Of a DNA stretch of 17,352 nt, positions 1 to 6,328 are shown one piece after another. Each line of letters opens with the position of its first letter. The stretch's first letter is position 1. The translations under genes and the position numbers were made by a program. The stretch comes from Oscillospiraceae bacterium. GTDB lineage: Bacteria > Bacillota_A > Clostridia > Oscillospirales > Oscillospiraceae. The notes under the pieces are model-generated. The model searched no databases, was not told where the DNA came from, and saw nothing but the letters and a program-made list of their open reading frames with translations. Where the stretch lies: positions 1 to 17,352 of the forward strand of contig JAFZOC010000088.1 in NCBI GenBank assembly GCA_017550765.1. The letters are read 5' to 3'.

Positions 1-935
1 ACGGTGCCGTCGGCGCGCAGGCCCACGGTGTGCGTGGAGCCCGCCGCCACGGCGACGATATCGGACCAGCCGCTGACATCGCACTGGCCGTAGCCGTTGT
101 CCCCCTTGGCGACGACGGTGCCGTCGGCCCGCAGGCCCACGGTGTGCTCCCAGCCTGCGGAGATGGCGACGATGTCGGTCCAGTCCCCGACGTCACATTG
201 CCCGGTGCTGGTGCCGAGGGTGGACTTGTTCAGGCCGACGGCGACGACGGTGCCGTCGGCGCGCAGGCCCACCGTGTGCCCCAGCCCTGCGGCGACGGCG
301 ACGATGTCGGTCCAGTCGCGCACGTCGCATTGACCGTAGGTATCGCTCCCCTCGGCCGCCACGGTCCCGCCCGGGTGCAGTCCGACGGTGTGATAGACCC
401 CGGCGTCGAGGGTCTTGCGCTCCGTGATGGCCCCCCAGGCGTCGAAGCAGCGCTGCCAGGCGTCCCGGTAGTCCCGGATCGCGTAGAAGGCCCGGGCAGC
501 CGCATAGGTCTCGCCCGACGCCAGCAGGGCCTCCGCCTCCGCGTAGGCCGCGGCGAGCCCCGCCTCCGCGTAGGCCGCGGCGAGCCCCGCCTCCTCCGCG
601 TCCGCGCCCGTCCCGCCGTCCGGGAGAGCGTCCGGATCCTCTGCGTCCCCCTGGAGCGGGAGGCGGATCGGGTCGCGGGCCTCGGCCCCGTCCGCCGGGG
701 CGTCGGCGGGAGAGAGACCGGCGTCCGGGGCCTGCGCTGCGGGGCGCTGGCGTCCGAGCCAGATCCCTGCGCCGCCCGCCAGCAGCGCCAGAGCCAGCAG
801 CAGCGCCAGGATCGCCCGGCGGCGCTTGGGACGCGGTACGCGCAGCCGGGTCTTTTCGATCAGCTCCTTCTCGCAGAAGGGGCAGAACCGCGCCTCATCC
901 GGCAGCTCCGCTCCACAGTATCCGCAGCGTTTCAT
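1..935 (-). CDS. Zinc-ribbon / TM / RCC1-like repeat membrane protein, 3' end outside window
   Basis: Partial gene: 311 codons are inside the window and it runs off the left edge without a stop. The start is ATG at 935, preceded by GAGGACGGG, the same leader as its paralogue at 2575. Visible order: an N-terminal zinc ribbon with two Cys pairs (CGYC near residue 4, CPFC near 18), a basic stretch, one hydrophobic helix (about 41-58), an acidic/Ala-rich linker, a segment with GETYAAARAFYAIRDYRDAW that resembles a TPR-like helical pair, then RCC1-like units of about 40 residues (HTVGLRADGTVVAVG ... GQCDV..W.DIVAVAAG), four begun before the edge. The expected topology is zinc ribbon in the cytosol and beta-propeller outside; this is inference. 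The RCC1-type fold is a protein-interaction propeller, and the ligand is unknown. The linker contains a 27-bp tandem duplication (541-594). Confidence 0.85.
   Translation of the reverse strand, partial: MKRCGYCGAELPDEARFCPFCEKELIEKTRLRVPRPKRRRAILALLLALALLAGGAGIWLGRQRPAAQAPDAGLSPADAPADGAEARDPIRLPLQGDAEDPDALPDGGTGADAEEAGLAAAYAEAGLAAAYAEAEALLASGETYAAARAFYAIRDYRDAWQRCFDAWGAITERKTLDAGVYHTVGLHPGGTVAAEGSDTYGQCDVRDWTDIVAVAAGLGHTVGLRADGTVVAVGLNKSTLGTSTGQCDVGDWTDIVAISAGWEHTVGLRADGTVVAKGDNGYGQCDVSGWSDIVAVAAGSTHTVGLRADGT
541..594. repeat. 27-bp perfect tandem duplication in the linker of the left RCC1-like gene
   Basis: Two adjacent identical 27-bp units (541-567 and 568-594) add nine codons in frame to the Ala/Glu-rich linker, reading AAYAEAGLA twice on the minus strand. 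The paralogue at 1199-2575 has only a single AYAEAEALL at this place, so the duplication is specific to this copy and probably recent. Confidence 0.9.
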
Positions 936-948
936 GTCCCGTCCTCAC

Positions 949-1198
949 TCATCCGTCCCGATGTTCTCTCGTATCGCGCAATGGGCGCACACTGGGGCTC
1001 GACCCCGTCCGAGCGCAGCTCCGCCAGGTGCGCGGCTGCGCCGTCCGGCTCCTTGCGCGTGGCGAAAGGCTCCCGGTCTCAAGCGGCGCTGCCGGGCGTT
1101 CCGGTAGTCTTGGCTCGCGCAGGAGCCCGGGCGGGCTCACAGGTCTCGCCCGCCGCCGGCGGGCCTCCGCCTCCGCGCAGGCCGCCTCCGTTGGGGCC
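949..1198 (-). pseudogene. Frame-shifted relic of an RCC1-family linker segment
   Basis: Positions 1081-1109 match 445-473 in the neighbouring RCC1-like gene at 26 of 29 bases. The likeness continues with small indels to about 1180 (matching to about 546). On the minus strand the conserved linker peptide is split over frames: an AEAEA remnant in one, GETCEPARA (compare GETYAAARA) in the next, and QDYRNARQR (compare RDYRDAWQR) in the third, followed by stops. No frame gives a complete protein. The right end of the relic touches the stop of the 1199-2575 gene, and its left end carries the same TGAGTGAGGACGGGA leader seen between the kinase and that gene. It is best read as the leftover of a deleted or recombined gene copy. 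An assembly indel is an alternative. Confidence 0.5.
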
Positions 1199-2575
1199 TC
1201 ATCCGGAAGGACGCCAGGCCCTGTCCGCCCGGGGCGGTGTGGGGATCGCGATGCCGCCCCAGTCGGCGAGGTCGCAGCTCGGACCTCTCATATAATTGCC
1301 TTTGGCGACGACCGTTCCGTCCGCCCGGAGACCGAGCAGATGCGAGTGTCCGGCGGCGACGGCGACGATATCGCTCCAATCTCGGACGTCATAGGCGCCT
1401 GCGCGGTCTCGCCCCGCGACCACGATCCGCCCCGCGACCACGACGGTCCCGTCGGATCGCAGGCCCATGGTGTGGAAGTAGCCGGCGGCGATGGCGACGA
1501 TGTCGGTCCAGCCGCCGACCTTGCATTGCAGGTAAAGGTCCTGCCCCTTGGCGACGACGGTCCCGTCCGCCCGGAGGCCGACGGTATGCGAGGAGCCCGC
1601 GGCGATGGCGACGATATCGGACCAGCCGCTGACATTGCATTGATACTGGGAGTTATCTCCCTCGGCGACGACAGTCCCGTCTGCGCGCAGGCCCACGGTA
1701 TGCGAGAAGCCGGCAGCAACGGCGACGATATCGGACCAGTTGCCGATGTCACATTGGCCGTAGATGTCGGTCCCTGTAGCGACGACGGTCCCGTCTGCGC
1801 ACAGTCCGACGGTGTGCCTGGTGCCCGCGGCAACGGCGACGATATCGGTCCAGCCGCCGACGTCGCATTGGCCGTATGTGTCGTCCCCGACAGCGACGAC
1901 GGTCCCGTCCGCCCGGAGGCCGACGGTATGCGAGGAGCCCGCGCCTGCGGCGACGGCCACGATATCGGTCCAGCCGCCGACGTCGCATTGGCCGTATGTG
2001 TCGTCCCCATCGGCCTCCGCGGTCCCGTCCGGGCGCAGTCCGACGGAGTGCTTTTCTCCGCCGTCGAGGGTCTTGCGCTCCGTGATGATCCCCCAGGCGT
2101 CGAAGCAGCGCTGCCAGGCGTCCCGGTAGTCCCGGATCGCGTAGAAGGCCCGGGCGGCCGCATAGGTCTCGCCCGACGCCAGCAGGGCCTCCGCCTCCGC
2201 GTAGGCCAGGGCGCGCTCGTCCGGCGCTCCGGTCTCCCGGGGCGCGTCCTGCCGGGCGTCTTCGGAGAGCCCGCCCTGATCTTCCCCGCTCTCGGGGCTC
2301 GGGAGCTCTTCCGGCTCGCTGCTCTCCGCCGGGCCAGGAGCGCCCGGCGCGTCGGCGGGATCGACCCGGGGCGCCCGGATCTCGCTCCAGCGCCAGAGCC
2401 CGAGGCCCCCGGCCAGCAGCGCCAGGACCAGCAGCGCCAGGACCAGCCGGAGCGCCCGGCGGCGGCGCGGCCGCGGGACGCGGAGCTGGACCTTCTCCAC
2501 CAGCTCCTTCTCGCAGAAGGGGCAGAACCGCGCCTCGTCCGGCAGCGCGGCGCCGCAAGATCTGCATCGCTCCAT
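1199..2575 (-). CDS. Zinc-ribbon / TM / RCC1-like seven-repeat membrane protein
   Basis: 458 aa, complete. Start ATG at 2575 with a GGAGTGAGGA ribosome site that overlaps the stop of the kinase 9 bp upstream, so the two are almost certainly co-transcribed. Domains: zinc ribbon at 4-21 (C4, C7, C18, C21), Arg-rich stop-transfer stretch 36-40, one TM helix about 41-61, Pro/Glu-rich linker 65-120, a TPR-like helical segment 122-162, then seven RCC1-like units of about 38-40 residues (about 174-443; HTVGLRADGTVVA and GQCDV.GW.DIVAVAAG), the number expected for one closed propeller. The sixth unit contains an in-frame 18-bp duplication (VVAGRI/VVAGRD). Such proteins are known in Firmicutes as regulator-of-chromosome-condensation-like repeat proteins, with no assigned function. 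Placement after a kinase suggests a sensor or kinase-partner role (inference). Confidence 0.88.
   Translation of the reverse strand: MERCRSCGAALPDEARFCPFCEKELVEKVQLRVPRPRRRRALRLVLALLVLALLAGGLGLWRWSEIRAPRVDPADAPGAPGPAESSEPEELPSPESGEDQGGLSEDARQDAPRETGAPDERALAYAEAEALLASGETYAAARAFYAIRDYRDAWQRCFDAWGIITERKTLDGGEKHSVGLRPDGTAEADGDDTYGQCDVGGWTDIVAVAAGAGSSHTVGLRADGTVVAVGDDTYGQCDVGGWTDIVAVAAGTRHTVGLCADGTVVATGTDIYGQCDIGNWSDIVAVAAGFSHTVGLRADGTVVAEGDNSQYQCNVSGWSDIVAIAAGSSHTVGLRADGTVVAKGQDLYLQCKVGGWTDIVAIAAGYFHTMGLRSDGTVVVAGRIVVAGRDRAGAYDVRDWSDIVAVAAGHSHLLGLRADGTVVAKGNYMRGPSCDLADWGGIAIPTPPRADRAWRPSG
1409..1444. repeat. 18-bp tandem duplication in an RCC1-like unit
   Basis: Two adjacent near-identical 18-bp units (CGCCCCGCGACCACGATC and CGCCCCGCGACCACGACG) sit in the sixth propeller unit. 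They add six residues in frame (minus strand, VVAGRI then VVAGRD) to a loop that is otherwise constant in length. Confidence 0.8.
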
Positions 2576-2584
2576 TTCCCGTCC

Positions 2585-3286
2585 TCACTCCAGGTCTGCC
2601 ATCAGATCCAGCACGCTCTTGTATCGCTTCTTGGGATTGATCTGCGTGCAGCGCTGCACGATGCGGCCCAGCCGGCCAGAGGCCAGTTCCCGGGAGGGGT
2701 GCTTGCCGGTCAGCATGATGTTGAGCATCACGCCCAGAGAATAGATATCGGCCCGGCCGTCGGTCTGGGAGATGCCGTACTGCTCCGGCGCGGCGTAGCC
2801 CGTGGTGCCCAGGACCACGGTATCGGCGCGCTGGTCGCTCTTCACGATGCGGGAGGCGTCAAAGTCGATGAGCACGGCCTCGTCTCCCCGCAGGAGCACG
2901 TTCTCGGGCTTCACGTCCCGGTGCACGGCGTCCAGGCTGTGGAGCACATAGAGGCCGCGGCAGACCTGCAGCGCGATGGCGCGCGCGTCGCCGGGGCGCA
3001 GCGGGCCGCCCTCCAGCAGGAGATCCAGTCTGTCCCCGCCCACGAACTCCTCCAGGACGGCGACCCTGCCGTCCTGCTCCGCGACCTCGTAGATCTTCGG
3101 CAGCTGCTGGCAGACGATCCCCAGCAGCTTGCGATAGACCTCGCCGCTGCCCTTGAAGCGCCGAAAGATGTAGAGCCTGCCGCTCTTCTTGTGCCGCAGC
3201 CGCCAGATCCCGCCCGTGGGGCTCTTCTTCAGTTCTTTTTCCTCATCGAAGGCCTCACGGACCAGAGCCAGGAACTCGTCGTACAT
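2585..3286 (-). CDS. Short soluble Hanks-type Ser/Thr protein kinase
   Basis: 233 aa; ATG at 3286 with TGAGGCG upstream, and an in-frame stop just before excludes a longer start. Kinase signatures: catalytic loop HRDVKPENVLL (H122, D124, K126, N129), metal-binding loop as DFD (141-143) instead of DFG, activation/P+1 segment GTTGYAAPEQYG (160-171), DIYSLG (180-185) and the late Arg at R221. Unusual features: the glycine-rich loop is reduced to SPTGGIWRL (22-30), and the position expected for the ATP-anchoring Lys of subdomain II reads YIFRRF (39-44), with Arg instead of Lys. There is no TM helix or extracellular PASTA region, unlike PrkC/PknB. It probably phosphorylates cytosolic or membrane-proximal targets; the adjacent zinc-ribbon proteins and the divergent regulator are the first candidates (inference). 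First gene of a leftward operon. Confidence 0.9.
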   Translation of the reverse strand: MYDEFLALVREAFDEEKELKKSPTGGIWRLRHKKSGRLYIFRRFKGSGEVYRKLLGIVCQQLPKIYEVAEQDGRVAVLEEFVGGDRLDLLLEGGPLRPGDARAIALQVCRGLYVLHSLDAVHRDVKPENVLLRGDEAVLIDFDASRIVKSDQRADTVVLGTTGYAAPEQYGISQTDGRADIYSLGVMLNIMLTGKHPSRELASGRLGRIVQRCTQINPKKRYKSVLDLMADLE

Positions 3287-3304
3287 GGGATCGCCTCATG
3301 ACCG

Positions 3305-3319
3305 TATGCAAGTTGCATA
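3305..3319. promoter_or_regulatory. Perfect palindrome, candidate operator for the divergent regulator
   Basis: TATGCAA-G-TTGCATA is a perfect 7-bp inverted repeat with a one-base centre. It lies 18 bp upstream of the kinase start, in the gap between the kinase and the divergent helix-turn-helix gene. Size and symmetry fit a dimeric Cro/CI-type repressor site. For the kinase transcript it would lie in the 5' untranslated region. Confidence 0.45.
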
Positions 3320-3322
3320 GTA

Positions 3323-3370
3323 TTGATATTTTCGCAAAATCAGGTAAAATAATAACATATAAAGTATAAT
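3323..3370 (+). promoter_or_regulatory. Candidate sigma-A promoter(s) for the HTH regulator
   Basis: In the AT-rich divergent gap, TTGATA (3323-3328) is followed after 16 bp by TAAAAT (3345-3350). A perfect TATAAT also sits at 3365-3370, but without a good -35 at 17 bp. Either would place transcription 45-75 bp before the ATG at 3421. Confidence 0.45.
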
Positions 3371-3384
3371 ACAAGGGACGTCAA
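3356..3384 (-). promoter_or_regulatory. Candidate sigma-A promoter for the kinase operon
   Basis: Reading leftward, TTGACG (3384-3379), a 17-bp spacer and TATATG (3361-3356). It lies about 70 bp before the kinase ATG and overlaps the promoter region of the divergent regulator, so both directions could be controlled together. Confidence 0.45.
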
Positions 3385-3420
3385 AAGACAAGTATCACCA
3401 GACGGGAAAGGAAGTGCGGG

Positions 3421-3840
3421 ATGAAGAGGACAGACGATCTCCAGCAGGAACTGATGGCGAGCGAAGATCTCGACCGCTTTCTCTCCGAGAATGAGGACAG
3501 CTTTGAGGCGGAGGGGGCCGGCCCCATGCTGCGGCGCCTCTACGAGACCTCGGACATATCCAAGGCGGAGCTGGCCCGCAGATCCGGGATGAGCACGGTG
3601 TATCTGTATCAGGTCTTTTCCGGCAGCCGCAGACCCTCCCGGGATCGGATGCTCTGCCTCTGCTTCGGCCTGGGCTGCCCGCTCGAGACGATCCAAAAAC
3701 TGCTGAAAAAGAGCGGGTACTCGCCGCTCTATCCCAAGATCCGGCGCGATGTGGTCATCCTCTACGCCTTCGACAAGGGCCTGACGCTGCAGCAAGTGAA
3801 CGACCGGCTCTTCCAGGCCGGCGAGGAGACCCTGTGCTGA
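3421..3840 (+). CDS. Cro/CI (XRE)-type helix-turn-helix regulator divergent from the kinase
   Basis: 139 aa; ATG at 3421 with AAAGGAAG (3407-3414) at good spacing. The helix-turn-helix lies at about 45-70: ISKAELARRSGMSTVYLYQVFSG, with the typical small residue in the turn and a recognition helix, followed by SRRPSRDR. The C-terminal part (90-139; IQKLLKKSGYSPLYPKIRRD, then VVILYAFDKGLTLQQVND) is a short helical extension, possibly for dimerisation. Small regulators of this layout often sit beside Hanks-type kinases in Firmicutes (recalled, not searched). It is therefore a candidate regulator of the kinase/RCC1 operon and of its own gene through the palindrome at 3305-3319, and a possible kinase substrate. 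The last point is speculation. Confidence 0.85.
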   Translation: MKRTDDLQQELMASEDLDRFLSENEDSFEAEGAGPMLRRLYETSDISKAELARRSGMSTVYLYQVFSGSRRPSRDRMLCLCFGLGCPLETIQKLLKKSGYSPLYPKIRRDVVILYAFDKGLTLQQVNDRLFQAGEETLC

Positions 3841-3868
3841 ACGCGCCGCCGCGCGGGTTTTGGGTCTT

Positions 3869-3934
3869 GAGCCTGACGTTTTGCGGAAGCTCGAGCCTGG
3901 CGCCAGGAGCCTTGAGCCTGGTGCCTGGAGCTTT
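3869..3934. repeat. 21-bp direct repeat downstream of the regulator
   Basis: Two adjacent 21-bp units (3893-3913 and 3914-3934), both starting GAGCCTGG and ending AGC-(C/T)TT, are preceded by a looser copy beginning GAGCCTGA at 3869. The sequence is non-coding and begins 28 bp after the regulator's stop. It looks like a short minisatellite. Confidence 0.65.
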
Positions 3935-3940
3935 GAGAGA

Positions 3941-3975
3941 TCAGAGGGGCGCTGCCATGTGCAGCGCCCCTCTGA
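3941..3975 (+). terminator. Perfect 15-bp hairpin, possible terminator without U-tract
   Basis: TCAGAGGGGCGCTGC (3941-3955), loop CATGT, then the exact reverse complement (3961-3975). It is the first strong hairpin after the regulator gene, 100 bp downstream. No run of T follows on either strand, so a classical intrinsic terminator is not assured. Confidence 0.5.
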
Positions 3976-4025
3976 CCGCAGACTGGTCCCCGGGTCTGCA
4001 GGGGCTGGCGGCCGATCTGCGGCAG

Positions 4026-4105
4026 GGGCCGACGGCCCTTCCTGCGGCCGCAGCCGCACAGGCTCGTCAGAGCCTGTCGTCCCGAGCCAGTGTCGCAACA
4101 CTGGC
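4026..4105. repeat. Cluster of four small hairpins/palindromes
   Basis: In order: GGGCC-GAC-GGCCC (4026-4038); the 12-bp palindrome CTGCGGCCGCAG (4042-4053); ACAGGCTC-GTCA-GAGCCTGT (4058-4077); GCCAGTGT-CGCA-ACACTGGC (4086-4105). All arms are perfect. No credible open reading frame is present. Together with the hairpin at 3941 they form a folded, repeat-like strip. Confidence 0.6.
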
Positions 4106-4125
4106 GTGGGGACCCGTTCTCCTAA

Positions 4126-4153
4126 ATGAAGGATGAAGAATGAAAAATGAAAA
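4126..4153. repeat. Four tandem 7-bp units (ATGAARR)
   Basis: ATGAAGG, ATGAAGA, ATGAAAA, ATGAAAA follow each other without gap. This is a purine-rich microsatellite in non-coding DNA that could slip in copy number. Confidence 0.75.
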
Positions 4154-4190
4154 ACGGAGCGCGGGGAGGGACCGGAGACGTGCGGAGGAC

Positions 4191-4255
4191 CCCCTCCGTC
4201 AGCTCGTACCTCGCTGACAGCTCCCCTTCCAGGGGAGCCAAGGGGTGACGGAGCG
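4191..4255. repeat. Palindromic intergenic element with three-way-junction fold
   Basis: The outer arms CTCCGTCA (4194-4201) and TGACGGAG (4246-4253) are exact complements. Inside lie GTCAGC...GCTGAC (4199-4204/4213-4218, partly competing with the outer stem) and GCTCCCCT-tcc-AGGGGAGC. This pattern resembles dispersed CTCCGTCA-type intergenic repeats that I recall from gut Clostridia. It has no coding capacity and is probably a small non-autonomous or REP-like element. Confidence 0.55.
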
Positions 4256-4261
4256 CCACGT

Positions 4262-4344
4262 CGGGCGCATCGGTCAGGGATCCGCGCTGACGGATGCCCG
4301 CTTTGTCTGGAGCCAGGGACGCTGCCTTGCGGCGCCCCTGGCTC
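4262..4344. repeat. Two further imperfect/large hairpins
   Basis: 4262-4300 pairs CGGGC..ATC.GTCAG with CTGACGGATGCCCG, with a two-base bulge and one mismatch. 4310-4344 pairs GAGCCAGGG with CCCTGGCTC (perfect 9 bp, plus inner CGC/GCG). Neither is followed by a clear T-run. They close the repeat strip that fills the 665-bp gene-free gap from 3841 to 4505. Confidence 0.5.
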
Positions 4345-4417
4345 TGTTGGGCTCTGCAGATGGCAGCTATAGGCGAAATAAAGTGGAAAAAACTTCAGAC
4401 CCTATGCAGCCAGTAAA

Positions 4418-4446
4418 TTGTTTTCGCTCTTTTATTATGCTAAGGT
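4418..4446 (+). promoter_or_regulatory. Weak candidate promoter of the LRR-dockerin gene
   Basis: TTGTTT (4418-4423), a 17-bp spacer and TAAGGT (4441-4446), the latter preceded by TG one base upstream as in extended -10 promoters. The segment 4370-4445 is the only AT-rich stretch before the secreted-protein array, about 60 bp upstream of the ATG at 4506. The -10 match is poor. Confidence 0.3.
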
Positions 4447-4505
4447 CAATGGTGGCGTAAAGTCTGATGATGCTTTTTCGGGAAGCAAAAGGAGGAGATC
4501 GAACG

Positions 4506-6203
4506 ATGACGAGACGTTTTCTGGCGATCCTGCTGGCGCTGCTGATGCTGGCGGGACTGTTCCCCGCGGCGGCCCTGGCGGAGAACGAGGGGACCATCGT
4601 GCCGGTGGGCGGAGAAGGCGCCCCGGCTCTGGAGACAGCGGAGGAGCGGACCGGGACGGTCGCGGCGGACCCGGAGGGGGAGGACGCGCAGGCCGCGCCC
4701 GTCGCCGACGAGATCCAGACCGTGGCCGTGACCCTGGACGCGGCGCATTTCCCGGACGCGAATTTTCGTGCCTATCTGAGCTCAAACGTAGACAAGGACG
4801 GGGACGGCACCCTGTCCGTGTCGGAGATCGAGAATATGTATGCCATGAGCATCATCTCTAAAGGGATCTCTTCCCTGAAGGGGATCGAATACTTCACGGC
4901 TACAAGGATCCTCTCCTGCCAAGGCAACAGTTTGACCACCCTGGATCTGAGCGCGAACACCGCCCTGACAACTCTGAACTGCGAAAACAACAACTTGAGG
5001 TCCTTGGATCTGAGCGCGAACACGGAGCTCAAGACAGTCTACTGTAACACCAACAGTCTGAGCTATCTGAAGGTGGACGGCTGCACGAACTTGAAGGTCC
5101 TGACCTGCTATAGTAACGCGCTCGCGACGCTGGATCTGCGGGGCACGCCTTTGCTGGAGGCGGCCGCCAGGACCACGCCGACGGGTACGTCGTACTTGAC
5201 CTACCAATATGACGGGGCAAGACTGGCGGTGGACAAGACGACGAAGCTGATCCTCAACGACGCGGCTGCGGATGGTATCCCGGTCGATGAGGAGCATTTC
5301 CCGGACGCGAATTTCCGCGCCTATGTGAGCTCCAAAGCGGACAAGGACGGGAACGGCTACCTGTCTACGTCGGAGATCGGGGCTATGCGGGACATAAGCG
5401 TTGCCTCCAAGGGGATCTCTTCCCTGAAGGGGATCGAGTACTTCACGGCATTGGAGACGCTCACCTGCAACAAGAACGATCTGACTGAGCTGGACCTGAG
5501 CGCGAACACAAAGCTCAAAAAGGTCTACTGCTACTCCAACAGTCTGAGCGAGCTGAAGGTGGACGGCTGCACGAGCTTGACGTACCTGTCCTGCTGGGGC
5601 AATCGTTTGACTGAGCTGGACCTGAGCATGAACACCGCCCTGACCACCCTAAAATGCGAATCGAACGACTTGACCGCCCTGGATCTGAGCGCGAACACCG
5701 CCCTGACCACTCTGAACTGCGAAAAAAACAACTTGAGATCGCTGGATCTGAGCGCGAACACAAAGCTCGAAGAGGTCTACTGCTACTCCAACAGTCTGAG
5801 CGAGCTGAAGGTGGACGGCTGCACGAGCTTGACGTACCTGTCCTGCTGGAACAACGCTCTGGCGTCGCTGGACTTGCGGGGCGCGCCTGCGCTGCTGGCG
5901 GCTGCCCTGACCGAGCCGACGGGTACGACGACCCTGACCTATCAGTATGACGGGGCGACGCTGAAAGTAGACAAAACGACGACCCTGATCCTCGAGGATA
6001 GCGCCCGCGTCCCCGGCGACGTCAACGGCGACGGCGTGGTCAATGGCAAGGATCTGGTCCGGCTGCGGAAGCACCTGGCCGGCGAGACGGTCGAGATCGT
6101 AGAGGCCAACGCCGATGTGACCGGCGACGGCGTCGTGAACGGCAAGGACCTGATCCGCCTGCGCAAACACCTGGCGGGCGACACCGGCGCCGTTCTCCAG
6201 TGA
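4506..6203 (+). CDS. Secreted EF-hand/LRR repeat protein with C-terminal type I dockerin
   Basis: 565 aa. ATG at 4506 chosen because GGAGGAG (4491-4497) lies 8 bp upstream and a signal peptide starts there (TRR, hydrophobic core, cleavage after AAALA, residue 25); an ATG at 4467 has neither. After an acidic linker (26-75) come two copies of one module. Each has an HFPDANFRAY segment, an EF-hand loop (D96-D98-D100-E107; D279-D281-N283-E290) and short LRRs of about 20 residues of the LTTLDLSANTALTTLNCENN type (about 118-218 and 302-462), then a [TS]YLTYQYDGA-like segment. The C-terminal dockerin (502-558) has two Ca-loops, [14 protein letters not shown] and [14 protein letters not shown], each followed by [VI]RLRKHLAG. 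Likely role: adhesive or binding subunit docked on a cohesin, such as that encoded next door. No enzyme motif was seen. Confidence 0.9.
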   Translation: MTRRFLAILLALLMLAGLFPAAALAENEGTIVPVGGEGAPALETAEERTGTVAADPEGEDAQAAPVADEIQTVAVTLDAAHFPDANFRAYLSSNVDKDGDGTLSVSEIENMYAMSIISKGISSLKGIEYFTATRILSCQGNSLTTLDLSANTALTTLNCENNNLRSLDLSANTELKTVYCNTNSLSYLKVDGCTNLKVLTCYSNALATLDLRGTPLLEAAARTTPTGTSYLTYQYDGARLAVDKTTKLILNDAAADGIPVDEEHFPDANFRAYVSSKADKDGNGYLSTSEIGAMRDISVASKGISSLKGIEYFTALETLTCNKNDLTELDLSANTKLKKVYCYSNSLSELKVDGCTSLTYLSCWGNRLTELDLSMNTALTTLKCESNDLTALDLSANTALTTLNCEKNNLRSLDLSANTKLEEVYCYSNSLSELKVDGCTSLTYLSCWNNALASLDLRGAPALLAAALTEPTGTTTLTYQYDGATLKVDKTTTLILEDSARVPGDVNGDGVVNGKDLVRLRKHLAGETVEIVEANADVTGDGVVNGKDLIRLRKHLAGDTGAVLQ

Positions 6204-6217
6204 GCCGTATCCCCGCT

Positions 6218-6295
6218 CCGGCGCGTGCCGGATGAACATCTTATCCCCTCCGGCACGTGCCGGGCTGACATATGGATCCTGCCGGCGCGAGCCGG
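6218..6295. repeat. Three palindromic 14-mers at exact 32-bp spacing
   Basis: CCGGCGCGTGCCGG (6218), CCGGCACGTGCCGG (6250) and CCGGCGCGAGCCGG (6282) start exactly 32 bp apart. Units 1 and 2 also share flanking bases, with CT before and ACAT and terminal CCC/TCC after. Each can fold into a CCGGC/GCCGG hairpin. They fill most of the 125-bp gap between the LRR-dockerin gene and the cohesin gene. Three turns of helix spacing would put the sites on one face of DNA. They could act as terminator/processing hairpins, a protein-binding array or a REP-like cluster. Confidence 0.75.
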
Positions 6296-6328
6296 AAAAA
6301 TGATGGAAATGATGAAGGAGAAGCAAAA

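Noticed and set aside
30..1295. 421-codon plus-strand open frame
   Set aside because: Antisense shadow of the left RCC1-like gene and the relic, with no recognisable domain.
1028..3301. 757-codon plus-strand open frame
   Set aside because: It is antisense to the kinase and RCC1-like genes, has low-complexity GDDGPV/ADGM repeats that mirror the RCC1 units, and has no ribosome site or signal. It is a shadow frame caused by GC-rich codon use.
3840..4136. Small open frames after the regulator (100 and 89 codons plus, 253 minus)
   Set aside because: They consist of translations of the 21-bp repeat and hairpins (LAPGALSLVPGA type), with no ribosome site. Treated as non-coding.
4467..4505. Earlier ATG for the LRR-dockerin protein
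   Set aside because: It would place a polar stretch before the signal peptide and bury the strong GGAGGAG site inside the gene. ATG at 4506 is preferred.
6218..6295. Possible CRISPR-like array
   Set aside because: There are only three palindromic 14-mers with 18-bp gaps, the copies are not identical, the gaps are too short for spacers, and no cas genes are present.
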